Position numbers and translations under genes: made by a program
Shown here: piece after piece, positions 28,018 to 41,028 of the stretch
Numbering within the stretch: the first letter of the stretch is position 1
Layout of the letters: the number at the start of each line of letters is the position of its first letter
DNA from: Cenococcum geophilum 1.58
Lineage: Eukaryota; Ascomycota; Dothideomycetes; Gloniales; Gloniaceae
Assembly: GCA_001692895.1 (NCBI GenBank)
Contig: KV748227.1
Location: 868,001 to 932,000 of the forward strand
Reading direction: 5' to 3'
Length of the DNA: 64,000 nucleotides
The notes under the pieces: model-generated
The model's input: the letters and a program-made list of their open reading frames with translations, nothing else
Database searches by the model: none
What the model was told of the DNA's origin: nothing

Positions 28018-31000
28018 AGCTCGGACCCCCGGAACTTGGTCACTATACCAAAATTAACTTACCTATTTTCTCCATAATAAGTTAATTAATATAGACCAAA
28101 ATTAGCAGAACTTATAAATGACTATTGTAGATTCCAAATCTGGTGTTTATAAGCCTGCGCGAAAAGCCGTGCTTGCATATAGTGTCCCTTTGTCGATTTT
28201 AAGCGATTAATTAAATAGCAAGCTATTAACCCGATTTATATATATAATTAACTCCTATATAGGAGGTCTTGTTTATAAATTGAATACTTAAATAGGACCT
28301 ATAAAGATTTACTCCCTTATATTTATAATTCTAAAAAAATAGTAGCTTAAATACCTAGTTAAAATAGTAATACTAAGCCCTTTAGTAAAATATAGATAAT
28401 TAGCCATTTTAACCAAAATCTTATTATTAAATATTAAACTATATAGTTAATAAAAAAGATATAGATTAATAGGGCATAATTAAAGCAAATTTAAAGTTTT
28501 ATAATCTTTATAAGAGGGGTAAAAGGGAAGGCTAATATAGAGGTAAAAAAAACCTATAATATAGATGAATTTAGAGTGATATTATGTATATATATAAACC
28601 TAATTACTATAAGAGGTTGCCTATAAAAGGAGGCTTTTATATAGTTACTAAATAACTATAAATATATGTCTATTACAGGGGTAATATTTACCCCTAGTTA
28701 ATTAATTAATTTTTATTATTACTAATATAGTTATACTAAGCTAAAATGCCTTATTAGACATATATAGCCTTAAGAAATAATTTACCTTAATTAATTTTAT
28801 TATATTTAGGTTATTTCTTAAACTTTTTTTTAACTTAAAACCAAATTATTTAGTAATAAACCCTAATTATTTTTACTTAATAGCTATATAAGCTATTATA
28901 TAATTAAGTTTTTATTAAAATATAAATTATTTAATATAATAATAAATTCAATTTACCGCCCGTTTCGGTCCCCCTAGTGGGTCTATATAGGCTAATACCT
29001 TCTATAGGAAAAACTCTAACTTAGAGAAAACCCTACCTTGGGCCGCGCTGGAGAGATAGCAGCGTTCTAATATTGGAGCGCCGGCGGCTCGCCTTTTACC
29101 TGCCTTTAAGTCTGCATATTAAGCCAACTAGCCGCGCTTCGCGGACAATCTTACTCTACCCCCTTCTTTCCTTATCCTTTTACCCTTATTCTTTTACCAG
29201 CCCTCTAGGCTTTAAAAGGGCTGGTATTTACTTATATCCTTTATATCTATTACCTTTACTACCTAAAACTAGGGTAACGCACCTAACTATACTAGCCATT
29301 TTGCTGCCGCTTAGGCGCTTTCTTTATTATTTAAAATATCCTAAAGGCGTTTAGAGGCGCATTTTGCTATAAAGTCTGCCCTTTAGTAGTGTGGATACTG
29401 GAATAGTATATAGTAAACTATCTGCCTTATTTAGCTATATTCGCACTATAGGAGAACCGCTAGTATACCGACGGATGCAAGCTATATATTAAGCCCTATT
29501 ACCTCTATACGAAGAAGAAATAGTGCTATAGCCTCTACTTTTGTTAGGCCTTTATATAATAGGATTATAGGTTTCCCCTATAGGGTCTTTTATATAGTTT
29601 TTATGCGGTCTTTAGCCTTTACCTACTACCGTTATTACTATTCTAAATCTGCCCATTTCGCGATAAAGGTAGTTACCTGCCTTTAGTGCTGGTGACCTCC
29701 TATATAGTGGCGGCGCTCCACCTACGCTCTACCGGTATTCCGCTGGCCGCGCTTATAGGGGTTTATTGTAGCTTCCCGCTCTATATAGTCCTTCTAGTAC
29801 GCGAGGAAGCCTTATATCTTATTTTTATGGTCCTTTACGCGTTCCCTAAGCGCTTCTAATAATACTAGTAGCCGTTTTATTTTTTACTGGCGCTTTACTA
29901 ATATATTCTAAATACCGTTAAGTACCTCTACTAATTCCTTTTCTACCCTATTAAAGGCCGTCTTAGCGGCTCTTTAAAGGGCTATCGTTTCAATATAGAG
30001 TTGGATTGGGGGAATAGCCGCTTCCTTCTCTATTGCAGCTATTAGTGTTTACTGGTATGCCCCTATAACCCTATGGAGACACTAGTTCTAGACTTTCTAT
30101 AGTGGTTTAAGTAAGCTTTTCGCTAGCGTTCCGCCGTCGTCCTATACTCCCCACACTTAGGCGCTATATAGCATCGCTAGTCGGACGGTGGCTGTATATA
30201 GGAGGCGTAAGCGGCGCATTAATGGGCCCTATATAGACGCGGTAATCCTTAATATCGCTTTAAAGGCTGCTAAGCCCTTACTCGCGGCCTTTTTAACCTA
30301 TTCTTTTTATTGGAGCTTAGGGTCTACCTAGATCCCTAGAACTCGCATACTGGTTTTCTAAGGGGCTGTCTCGCAGCCGGCGATACGCACGGTAGACGCG
30401 AGGTCTGCGGTGGCGTAGCGCTGTCGCTTTATAAAGTGCATAAGCTAGTACTTCTTAGGGGCGAACGCCGCCCTATATCAATTTGCCTATACAATATAGC
30501 AGTTATAGGCGGCCTCTAATTATTAATAGTTCTCTGCCGTGGAGTCCCCCTAAGTAATAAGGTTTATATTATCTATAAAGCTAAACCCTAGCGTGCCGCT
30601 GTTAGGGCGCTAGAATTCCTCTAACAGCTTTAATATAAAAAAGAGGAATAAGATTAGTAATAAGGGTAACCCCTAGGGGATACCTGTCTGTGTCTAAATC
30701 TAGTTGCTCTCGTATCCTATAAACTTAATGTAGGTTTTATATACTATTAGGAAGCTTTATACGAAGTTTATAAGCTACTTTAAAAAGCCTTTTTTTTTAG
30801 AATATGGAGGAGCCTTTTATAGGAGACGTTGTTAAATGCCCCTGCTAAGTCTAGGCTTAGCATTAACACCACATACCTGCGGCGTGTTTGCTACGCCGTC
30901 TATACGCAAGAGCTAAGTAGTCCTACCGCTAATAGTATAGATCGTTTACGCCTTGCTCCTATCTAGTTTTAAGGGAGTAGCCTATGCTCCTCCGCAGCCT

Positions 31001-34000
31001 TAGATATAATGTTGGCTATATACTTTTCTAGGACTTTTACTAGCGTGTTTTTAAGGGCAATTGGTCTATAGCTACCTAGGAAAGAGTAGTCTTTCTTTTC
31101 TTCTTTACGTAACACCACAGTTATGGATTCTTTAAGGCTTTTTAGTATTATTCCGCTGGTAAAGCAATAACTAGCTACTTTTGCTAAATCTTTTATAATA
31201 ATTAGGGCAGCCACTTTAAGGACCTTATTTAGTATACTATTTAGCCCTAGGGCTTTTCCATTTAGGAGACTTCTAATAAGCTTACCGATTTCTTCTATTA
31301 AGATAGTAGGGCTAATATTAAGCACATTTTGTTCCCTTATTGTCTCTATATCACTAAGGTCTACTATTCTAGTTTTAGGAAAGAACTTAGCTGCAAGGAT
31401 ATCGGCCTTTGTGATATTATTATCTATTAAGGGATCCTTAGTAGACCTCCTAAGGTCTAGTAGATAGGGGTCCGCCTTTGCTACGCTTACTTTTTTACTC
31501 CATTTTAATAGAGTCTAAAGTCCCTTATTATATGGTTTTAATTAATCTTTAGTAAGTTTATAAATAAAGCGTCTTTAGTTATTACAACTAACTCTCCTAG
31601 TCTCTTTTTATAGTTAATTATTTAATGCTAAATATCTTTAGTAGTCCTTAGGGTTGTTATAAGCTTAGAGCTGTCGTCGCGCCTATTAGGCGCCAGCGTG
31701 GAGCTATATGGCCTATAGCAACTATTCTTAACGGGCCTACCGGCTAGGCTATGCTTATAGGCAGTATTCTTTAAGTGCTTACTTAATCCCTTCCTAAAGG
31801 GCTTAAAAGGGGTCTTTAGATATAGTCTAGTTAAGCTCCTAGATGCTTTGGAGAAAGCCCTATAAGTTTAGCTTCTTAAGGGCGAGGCGCTGGCGTTCTG
31901 CTAGCGGATAGCCGGCGTTATTAATTTGGATGCGGATTGGTATATAGTCTCTTATAAGGGCCTATTCCTTAACTATACTATAAAAGTTAACTTTTCTGTA
32001 TAGATCTGGTGATATAAATATAAGGTCTATTACACTCTCCTATTACCCTCTTTTTTATATAGGCTCTCCTTTTAGTGTAGCGAGTACTAAGCCTTTAGCA
32101 TTAGTTTCGGCCAAAAGGCGTTCTGCCTGCTCTTCGCTAGCTATATGCTTTCCACCCTATATTAGATAGTAGGCGTTAAAGTTACCTAAGAGTATAATTT
32201 CTCCCTTAGCTTCCTTAATAGCCATTTTAACCTTAGGCTATGCCCTAATCTAAGGGCCATCTTCGCGCGGGTTATAGATATTGATAATTATAGCCTCTAG
32301 CCCCTTTAGGCGTACCTAGAGGGCTATAATAAAGGGGCCGTACTATTTACGCTTCTAATACGCAGCGTTAATATTCCGGCTAATTATAAAGCAGACCTTT
32401 ATTATGGGGAGAGCGTTATATATAAGTGTAAATCCCCTAGGGTAGTATATTAATTTAGTGTATTTATTATATACTGGCTTCTAGATTATAAGGACCTAGT
32501 AGTCCACTAATATAACGCTGTTAAAGAAGGGGCGACACGCCCCTTGGTTTACATTTCTGTAGTTATACTAGATAATTATATACTTACTTATTTAAAGTGG
32601 GTATAGGCTTATCTATATCTATATCCTGTTCCTTATTATTTTCGCTATTAACTATTATTACTCTATTAGCGTGAAGCCGGAGCCTTAATTGTAATCTGTC
32701 TCTGCTTACTATTTTAATAAAAGATAGTTTACCTGGTCCCCGTTTAAGTAGTTATTCTTAAATCTTTAGGTAAAACATTTCCCGTCCTCTTTTCTTATTA
32801 GTGCTAATTATAAGGTTTCCTAGTATTAAGGGTTAGTATATTATTTCTACGGCTTCTTATATATAGAGTAACTGCGTTAAAAGGGCCATCCTTTTTATTT
32901 AGATACCTTTAAGGTAGCTTTAAAAGGTCCTATACTTTTTTCTTTACTATACTTTATAGGCTTTACCGCAGTTAATATAGGATACCCTTTTCTTAGGGCA
33001 ATCTGTGGTGTTATATAGTCCCGCATATTACCTATATTTTATTTACTTTCCGTATACGCTTTATATATACCCCTATTAATTATAGCGGTAGTATTACTTT
33101 ATAATTACGCTATTCTTAAATAGCCTAGTCTTAAAAAGCTAGGATTTAATAACTATCCTACTTTTTATAATCTTTTACTAAATTGCTTGGGTTAGGACGC
33201 CAATTATAATTATTTCCCTAGTCTTCTTAGGTTCTCTCTAGGCGCTGCTAGAGTTTGCCTAGCATTTCGCCTGCGCTTTAGGGTTATATAGCTATTAGAT
33301 CTAGCTAATAGCTATCCTAAGCATAAGGCGCTTTATAGCTTTATAAATAGATTAAATTAATTCTAAATTATCTGTGTCCCTTCTACTATTAATTAGAGTC
33401 TTAAGTGGGACTCCTAGTACTTTTAGGAGGTAATCTTTCCTTAGTATTCTAAGTCCTAGTGCGTCTGGCCCGTTTAGGATTTAGTCCTTTATTATTTAAG
33501 AGGGGATATAGATATCTACGTCCCCACTATTAAGGGTGCGTACGGCGTATACGCTTAGTATTATTCTCTAAATAGTCTTAAGAAGCTCCCCTAGTTTGTG
33601 GCCCTGGGGCTCCTTAAGCCGGACGCGTATACTCGCTCTCTGTGGTGCCGCAACTACGTTTACCGTGCGGGCCGCCTGCGCAGCGACGGCTGCTTAGGTT
33701 TGGACCTGTACTAGGGGAACTCCTAGGCCTAGGGGTCCTCCTTTACGCGTTTCTTTTTAGATTTTCTTAATACTAGCTTTAATTCGGTTAAGCTAGGCCT
33801 TAGTTTTTTATTCTTAGGTTATTTGGGGGACTAGACGCGTTAAGAGGGCTTTAATATACTATATTGCCTCTTAAATAAAGGCAAGTATTTAGTGCTATAG
33901 AGTTTCTTCCTCCTCTTTTATAAGATCGTCTTTAATTTATTTAAGTATTTCCTTTAGTTTTTACTATTACTAGCAGCTGTCCTTTTCGCGTTATTGCCTA

Positions 34001-35027
34001 CCTAGTTCGTGGTTTAGTTCCTGCGCGTCACGACTCTTACAACTTTAGCGGGAAGCCTACGCCCCTCCGTCGTCCCCTATGCTCTAAATAGGGGCGACGT
34101 GGTTTTATAGGGTTTCTTGGTGCGGGGAATAGGATTCCGATATCGGGTTGCTTTATTAAGTGGTTTTGGGCTAGTTTCGCTGCTATTGCGGCTTTTTTTT
34201 AAATTTTGGCAGCTATATATATAATTATTTAATATATAACTTATTTTTTTACTACTTTATTTAATATAGTAACCTTTAAATTTATAATATTTCTCCTTTA
34301 TTAAATAAAAATATTAGGAGTAGATTATAAAGCTTATATTTCTTAATAATATAGCTTTAATTAAGAAGTACTACTTTACTAAGTATTACTATAAGACCTA
34401 AAGGGAAGGTCTTATGGCAAAGATAATTAAATTTAGATAGTATATCTTTAGTAGTTATCTATAAAATCTATATAATAGCTTAAATTTTTTATAGGTCAAA
34501 AATAAAGCTTTAATAGAGGTCCTAAGCCTTAAATAGGCTAGTAATAATTAGGTTAACATTATAGTTACCATAAAGAAGCCCTATAATAGATATTAAATAG
34601 ATATACACTTAATTAAAGATTTAGTTATTTTTATAAAAAGTAAATCAATAACTTCAGCAGCTTATTATAAAGGCTATATATATAGACCCTTAAATATATA
34701 GCCTGCAATTATAACTTAAAGACCTTAAAAGCGTAAAAATTTATAGGTAAGTACCTGTAGATCTAAATATAGACTCTAAATATAGAGATGGAATTAAGGA
34801 AGCTATAGAGGAGATAGAGGAGAAATAGGCTAAAATAAGGGCAAAGGAGTTAAAATCAAAGCCTTATAAGGTGTTAGCTAGAAAGAGCGAAGTCAATATA
34901 TTAAATATCATATAGGGGTAAATAGTTAATTTGATTTAGTTGGGTGTAGATAGCTTCCAAAGTGTTATAACCGATTTTGGTGGGGTAACCGAGTTTGGGC
35001 GGTAACTGAGTTCTGGGGGTCCGAGCT
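28018..35027 (+). mobile_element. Fot1/pogo-type DNA transposon, split by a LINE
   Basis: The ends are inverted repeats AGCTCGGACCCCC, continuing imperfectly (GAACT, then GGT/ACC-rich sub-repeats), flanked by TA (28016-28017 and 35028-35029). TA targets and such termini fit the Tc1/mariner-pogo group (Fot1, Pot2). Without the LINE the element is 1.7 kb, close to Fot1 length. Plus-strand traces of a transposase occur on both sides: near 28.15-28.9 kb a helix-turn-helix-like start, and at 34.3-34.9 kb a C-terminal part. Stops are frequent and of RIP type, so it is inactive. The patch 28130-28200 and the terminal 80 bp on the right keep more CpA/TpG than the rest. Confidence 0.82.
28939..34222 (-). 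mobile_element. Tad1-like LINE (non-LTR retrotransposon), RIP-damaged, minus strand
   Basis: A 14-bp target duplication AATTATTTAATATA flanks it (28925-28938 and 34223-34236). On the minus strand the order is: ORF1 with a basic/zinc-knuckle region (about 34.15-32.6 kb); ORF2 with an APE-type endonuclease (about 32.57-31.7 kb), reverse transcriptase (about 31.5-30.2 kb), and RNase H-like and C-terminal parts (29.8-29.0 kb). An open stretch at 30969-31325 contains the LINE RT hallmark SYRPIAL and the preceding NGKALG segment. The catalytic box near 30575 reads F-I-D-N, probably from F-x-D-D by RIP. Length 5.3 kb. There is no clear poly(A), only an A/T-rich tail. Many stops; inactive. GC is visibly higher than in its host. 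Confidence 0.87.
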
Positions 35028-36892
35028 TATAGGGTTTAGTGGAATTTTTATATCCTTAATAGATATTGGTAGAAATCTTATATTAGTAGAATTTAGTAAA
35101 ATTCCTAGCTTAGTAAAATCTAGTAAATTCCTTAGGCGTAGGGTAGATATTAGTAGAAATCTTAGGCTAATAGATTTTAGTAAATTTCCTAAATTTTAGT
35201 TTAGGGTTAGGATAGTGCGTTATAAGGCACTTCTACTTATAATAGGAGGCGGTAAATAGAAGCTTAAGGTTATTTTAATTAATAGTTACCTTATATAGCT
35301 TTATTTAGGGTTATTTAAGGATTATTAGGTAACCTAAGATAGTAATAAAGAGCTTAATTAGTTCTTTATAGTTTAGGTATTAAAGTCTTAGGTATACTAT
35401 ATAGGTAATTTAGCCTAAAACCGTGCGTTTTCTATTAAATCTAAATACGTTAATATACTAGTTAAGGAGGGTTAGGGTAAAACTATTATCTTACGCGAAG
35501 ATCTTATTAATAAATCCTATATTACTAACTTCTATATTAATTAGGACTTAAGTATTAGCCTATTAATTATTCTACTAAAGATAATAGTTAACGGTTATGC
35601 TACGATTCTAAAAGTTAGAGTTTATAATATCTAAAGTATTTAATAAAATCCTAAGGCAGAGCCGTTTTAAAGAGCAACTTAACTCTAAAATATACCTTTT
35701 AGTAGTAAGCAGGAAGGGGTTCCTATAAAATATTAGTTATAGCTTCGCCCTTATAAGTAGTGCTTATTAGATATAGGGCTATAACTAAGTAAAAATTAGG
35801 GGCGGTAAACGGTTGCTAGTATTAGCTGTTTATAAATTGTGTTTAGGTATAGGGATAAAGCAGTAGTTAGAGAGGTAGAAGTTACTTCTGTATTTAAAGC
35901 AGAGGCCTAGCTTAATACGTTATTCTTATTTAAAGGACTCTAGTAGGGCGTATCCTAGAGTTCTAGTGTTAATATCTATAGCGTTAAGGTGCTTAAATTA
36001 AGATAACTTAGTAGACGTTTGTAGGGCTATTATATTATATTAAGGAGCGTATTTCGGTATTAGGCGTAGTATATTATTATACCGTTTATTAATAACGTTT
36101 GCACAGGTATTAAGGGCTTTTAGTAGGTCTACACCTATTAGGGAGGTTTTTAGTTTAGGGCTTAGGGATTTAATAAAGCTGTTAACTAGTATAGAGTTGT
36201 TTTAGCTAGTTTCCTTTACGTAATAGTTAAATTCGAAGAAGTATACTAGGAAACTTTTCGTTCCTTAAGCTATATAGTTTATTTTCCTCTAAGTAGTAGC
36301 TTAGCGGTTTAGGTTACTATATATAGCTTTAAGAAGTATAACTAAGCTTTATACTAAGTTCGGTTAAAGAGGTTTAATAAGGTTAGCTACCTTTCCTTTT
36401 AGTTAACTTAGGGCGTAATAGAGTTAGTTAGCTTTAGTTAGGTAACGGTTAGCGTTACTAATTAGCTTATTTTTAAGCTAGCTTAAAAATAATTAAAGCT
36501 CTTATTATTTACCGGTAAATACTAGGAGATTTAGTAGTTATTTGGATTGTTATAGTATAGTAGTCGGCTTAGGGTAAAAGACTACTATAGGTTTAGGGCT
36601 TGCGTTCCGCATATTTATCTCTAGAGAAGGCGTTTAGTCTTAAGGTCCTAGTATAGGCATCTTAAGGGTATAGATTTCTTCTTAAAGGTCCTTAATTAAT
36701 TGCTAGTATTATACTTCTTATTTGGCTTATTGTTAATTTAAAATGGCTTAGTTCTATATAAAGGCGTCTATAAAAGACTTCTATATCCCTACTGATTGTT
36801 TTTAGAGTATAGGTATAATACTAGCGGCCATTATAGGAGTTTTAGGTTTGTTCTGCATATTAATAGTAGTATAGGTAGTTAACGTAATATAG

Positions 36893-37262
36893 TATTACAG
36901 AGTAAGTATAAGCGGCGATAATATATAGTAAGATAGATATTATTAAGCTATATATATAAACTATATAAGAAGGCTAAGACGTTATATAAGGAAATAAGGT
37001 AGGAAAATAGGAAAAAAGGGTATATATTATGGACTTAGTTGCTTAGTTAATATATATATAGAGTAGAATAGGATTTAGGTGGTAGTCCTAGCAAAACTTA
37101 GCAAGATTTAGTAGAACTTAGTAAAACTTAGTGGAATATAGTAGAATATAGCAAGTTATTATTAGATTGCCGTTAGATTGCCGTCTTATAGTTAGTCTTT
37201 AGTTGCTAAGTTAGTAGAAATAGGTAAATATATATAAGGTGTTACGGGGGTATCCTGTAACA
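36893..37262 (-). repeat. Gypsy-4 5' LTR (right copy)
   Basis: 370-bp partner of 24529-24898, ending CCTGTAACA on the plus strand, followed by AAGGT. Confidence 0.9.
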
Positions 37263-37635
37263 AAGGTAAAGCTCCTAAATTTAATTAAAGTTTACTCTAT
37301 TTTCTTACTAGATAAGCTATAAAAGGCTATAAATAACCTATTACCCAGATAAAAGAATAAGCCTCCCTTACTAATTTAAGTAAACGGTAATAATAAATAG
37401 GAAGTTAATAAAATAGTAGCCTATAAGATAGTATAGAGAATACTAAAATACTATATTTAATAGAAGGGCTATAACTTGGACCTAACCTAGTACTCTATAA
37501 AACTTTATAAGCTGCCCTTAAAAGCTTAAAGAGTTTTATAACTAATACCCTAATATACCTAGACCCCTAAAGTACCTAAAAAAGTAGATAGAATGCTGGT
37601 ATAATAAAGATAATAAGCTACTAAAAGAATGTAAG

Positions 37636-37731
37636 AGTATATATATTAGGTCCCGTCGCGCTTGCGACAAGTTCGCAAGCACTCTCAGTCTTTTTGGCCG
37701 TATGGCGACGTGGAGGCGGGCCACGTTACAA
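37636..37731. other. 96-bp GC-rich insertion in Gypsy-3 copy b
   Basis: Present here but absent from copy a at the matching place (about 14305). It is flanked by a near-perfect 10-bp duplication (AGAATGTAAG 37626-37635, AGAATATAAG 37732-37741). It keeps CpA/TpG and contains a hairpin, CTTGCGA-CAAGT-TCGCAAG (37661-37679). Family unknown; a small MITE or SINE fragment is possible. Confidence 0.65.
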
Positions 37732-38051
37732 AGAATATAAGAATAAAAACGCCCTAAAGCCCTAATACAGCTGCCTGCCAAATTCTGCTAGTACCGTAAC
37801 TTTAGATATTTAGGAACTTCTACTACTGGTTAAAGTTGTCTTATTAGTTAGATCCTTACCAAGATTTTTAGCGGCTCTTTTAGCCTATTACGTTCCACAT
37901 AACCTATAGTTACCTTTTATACTTAGTCCAGACGCACTTATGTCTTCTTCTTCTCCTTATCTTATATTTTGTAATCTTGCGTTTTATAAGCCTAGTGCTA
38001 TTTTATTCCTAACTAAGCCTAAAGATAGGCTTTCTTTCAAAAGGGGGGTAA

Positions 38052-38262
38052 TATAACGGCACTGTGGCACATTACCTACCAAATTCTGCCATATTCTGCC
38101 AACCTACGATTAGCTCGCCTATTATTAGCGCCTTGGCGGCTGCCCCTATATATTTGTTTATTTCGGTCCTAGCGACCCCTTTTTTCTTCTTTTTAGCTTA
38201 GTATCTTTATAATATAGCGTTCTATAAGCTTTAGTTTAGAGGCATTTATATAAGCCGTAACA
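38052..38262 (+). repeat. Gypsy-3 LTR B
   Basis: 211 bp, TATAACGG to CCGTAACA; end-to-end match to LTR A. It is the 3' LTR of copy b. Confidence 0.9.
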
Positions 38263-40610
38263 TTCTATATCCTTATCCTATTTATAGTTTTGTAAATATA
38301 TTTAAGTTCCTTTTTAGGAAGAAAGAGTAGTATAAGCCATAAATAATATTAGTAACTTAGTTAATTAAGGTATAAGTATAGCAAGAGGGATGCGTAAGCC
38401 TATATAATTAGGTTGTCTATAAACAAGGATCTAAAGCTAGAGAAAGGAAAAGATAAGTAGCGCCGCTTAAAGTTTTATACAATCTCTTAGTTATATAACT
38501 ACAGCTATCCGCCAAGTTCTGCCAGTGCTATAATATTACGTAGTAACTACTTTAATAACTCCCTAGCGGTAATTATTTCCAAAGGTTTTATAGGGTTAGA
38601 TAGACTAGCCGTGGCTTTTTAGTCTACTCTTTTATAAATAAAGGAGATGCGCTCCTCTAGGGAGACTCTGTTAGCCTCTTATAGTAAAGGCGTTATTTTA
38701 TAGGGTAAAGTAATATAGCCCGTTATTAATAATTAATAGCTATACATTCCTTCTATAATGGATTATAAGCGATTAGAATTATAAAAGGCTAGTTTAACTA
38801 GAATATCTAATTATCTAATTAATAGTATAGAATAAGAGTTGTAGGTAAGTAAAAGATAAGTTAAAGATAAGTTAAAGGTAGAATAAGCTTTACGTATTAA
38901 AGGACAAATACTTTCTAACTTCTTCTATTTAAAGACTAATTGCTAGTTCTTCTTTAGAGGAGAACTAGCTCCCTTTATAATCCTTTTAAACCATTAGTAA
39001 AACCCTTTACCCCTTATCTATCTAACTATATCTTCTTTAGGATATTAGTGGGATATTAGTAAAACCTTTATCTATTTTATCTAATATATACCTTTTAGGG
39101 GAGCCCGTTATATATTACTATACTATATATAAGTGCTATGTAGTATAATATAGGGTATATTATATAGGAGAAAGGGGGCGCCAAAGGTAGATATTATAAT
39201 TTAAATAATTAACTAGAATGTATACATAAAGACGTAATAGCTATATTACGTTTCCGTTAGGGTTTACCCTCCTAGTAAAAAAATTCCATAATACTACTAC
39301 GTCGCTACGCCCGCGCTGCGCCGCTATATATACGTCTTTATATTTACTTTAGTTTATTAATACGATTATAATAGAATACTAATAGTACTACTAGGCTTTT
39401 AGGCTTTACCATATAGAGGTATAAAGGCCGATTTTATAGAGCTTAGTACGTTAGGATATCTTTCTTCTATACCGTTTTAGAAGAAGTAGGAGCTTTAGAA
39501 GCTTTAAGAGCTTTATCTGCCTTAGGGGCTCTATAAGCTTACTATATTAGCGCTAAGCTAAGCTCTATTCTTCTATTATACGGCCTTTAATTATTATTAA
39601 TTTTAATATATTTCGACTAGTTAATATATAGATATTACGTAGTTACTGGCTTAGTTTTATTTATCAAATTTAACCCTTAAGGTTAAGGCCTAATTTGGTA
39701 ATACTAGCTCTACTACTAGTAAAAAGTCTTTAATTACTTGGTCACCTTATATGTCTAATAGTTTAATCCTTTAATAATTATTATATATCTTCTCCTACTA
39801 CTATAGCTAGGCTTTAAAATTCTATTTCTTTTGGCCCTTTTTAACCTTAGCGTATTAGTAGATGGGTAGAGCTAATATATAGTATCGGTAGAGGTAACCC
39901 TCTCCTTAAGAGCAACTAGAGTGTTATATACTAAGCCAATACCTAGTATATAGGTATTTAGATTTCTAGTTCCTTTACTAGTAATATAGCTTTGTAAAGA
40001 GGTTAAACCTACTTTTTACTTCTTATATTTCTTCTTTACTATTTTATACCTCTTATAGAGATTTAAAAGCTTATTCTTCTTATTTTTAGAAAGAGCTATA
40101 TATAAGGTTATTTCTAGCTTTACACCTAAAGGCTTAAGAAAGACTGGTTTATATAATTGGAGCAACTAATCCCATCTAGTTAAGGGGTTAACGTATTCCT
40201 ATGTCTTCTATTTGGGCTTAAAGCCTAATAAAGTCGATCTATTTATCTTAATTAGCTTAGCTTAATAATATTACAATTACAGCAATAACCTAGATAGGTA
40301 GCTAAGAAGTTATTTTAAAAGGTACTTATAGAAAGAACAAAGGATTTAGTAATAAATAGTAATTTAATAAGGTGTATAATTAATTAAATTAGTTAATTAA
40401 ATAGGGGCAATACGGCAAGTAACCTAGGCTTATAACTATTAATCGGAATATTAATAAATAAGGACTCTATCTATTAAATATGGCTCTAAGACCTTTATAT
40501 ATATATAAGGTATAGGCAATAGGAAAGAAAATGGGGGTAGTAATAGAAATAAGGGGTAGGTAATTAAGTTAGGGTGGCAAGACAACTTGATTCAGGTCGA
40601 CATATCTAGA
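38263..40610. other. AT-rich RIP-altered DNA, no gene identified
   Basis: No open frame of note and no paired termini found. A short tandem AAAGATAAGTTA occurs near 38855-38880. A small GC cluster occurs at 39301-39322. The minus strand at 39.4-40.2 kb has scattered coding-like stretches that I cannot place. It is probably remains of further elements. Composition changes to normal at about 40.6 kb. Confidence 0.5.
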
Positions 40611-41028
40611 CCATATACTTTATATTAATTCTCACGCTCAATCCTCCATGTTATCTCCACTCTGCCTAAAACAGTTACTCCCTGATCTAGTGACGGTCGT
40701 TTTCAATTTTCTAATACCCGACCGTAGAGTCATTCTTCGAAGTCCTCTTACTAGAGATCGAGGTTGGGTTTGCCTGCCAAGAATCAGTAAATTGCACTTC
40801 TCCATTAGAAATTGGCTGAAGGATTTGATGCTAGAGTATTCAAAAGACCCTGGCGCTGCTACGCAATCGTTCAAGTACACTGAAGCTATAATTGTCGTTT
40901 TGGTTTCGAAAATATGTATATATATATCCAGAGAAAACGAGGATGGAAGGGCAAGAGAAGAAAAAGAGACTTTCTGAGCCTCACATTTGAACTCTAAATA
41001 TCTTGACGTCGTGCGTTGCATGGGAAGG

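Larger units (their letters stand above)
24529..37262 (-). mobile_element. Gypsy-4: full-length Gypsy element fossil (minus strand) carrying Fot-like and LINE insertions
   Basis: Two 370-bp LTRs (24529-24898 and 36893-37262) are flanked by a perfect AAGGT duplication (24524-24528 and 37263-37267). Without the nested transposons it is about 5.7 kb. On the minus strand a chromodomain/integrase end lies near 25.0-26.3 kb and RT at about 26.9-27.6 kb. After the Fot-like insertion, the gag side is at about 35.03-36.85 kb. It lies antisense to its Gypsy-3 host. RIP has broken it many times. The LTRs contain a short TAGTAGAACT-like tandem repeat. Confidence 0.92.
14660..38262 (+). mobile_element. 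Gypsy-3 copy b: chromodomain Gypsy fossil interrupted by Copia-2 and Gypsy-4
   Basis: Its own sequence is 14871-16422, 22601-24528 and 37268-38262, about 4.6 kb once Copia-2, Gypsy-4 and a 96-bp insert are removed. Protease/RT traces lie at 15.5-16.4 kb. They continue after Copia-2 into RNase H and integrase (22.6-24.5 kb) and a chromodomain after Gypsy-4 (37.3-37.65 kb), all plus strand. The 3' LTR (B) is 38052-38262. The first 0.7 kb after LTR A is short for a full gag, so the 5' part looks reduced. The bases flanking LTR A and LTR B do not match, as expected if copies a and b share LTR A. Broken many times. Confidence 0.8.

Noticed and set aside
37542-37781. A 79-codon minus-strand frame
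   Set aside because: It runs across the Gypsy-3 3' region and the 96-bp insert; antisense to the element and without features.
39281-39322. GC cluster as a promoter or RNA gene
   Set aside because: Too short, no cloverleaf or box motifs, surrounded by RIP-altered DNA.
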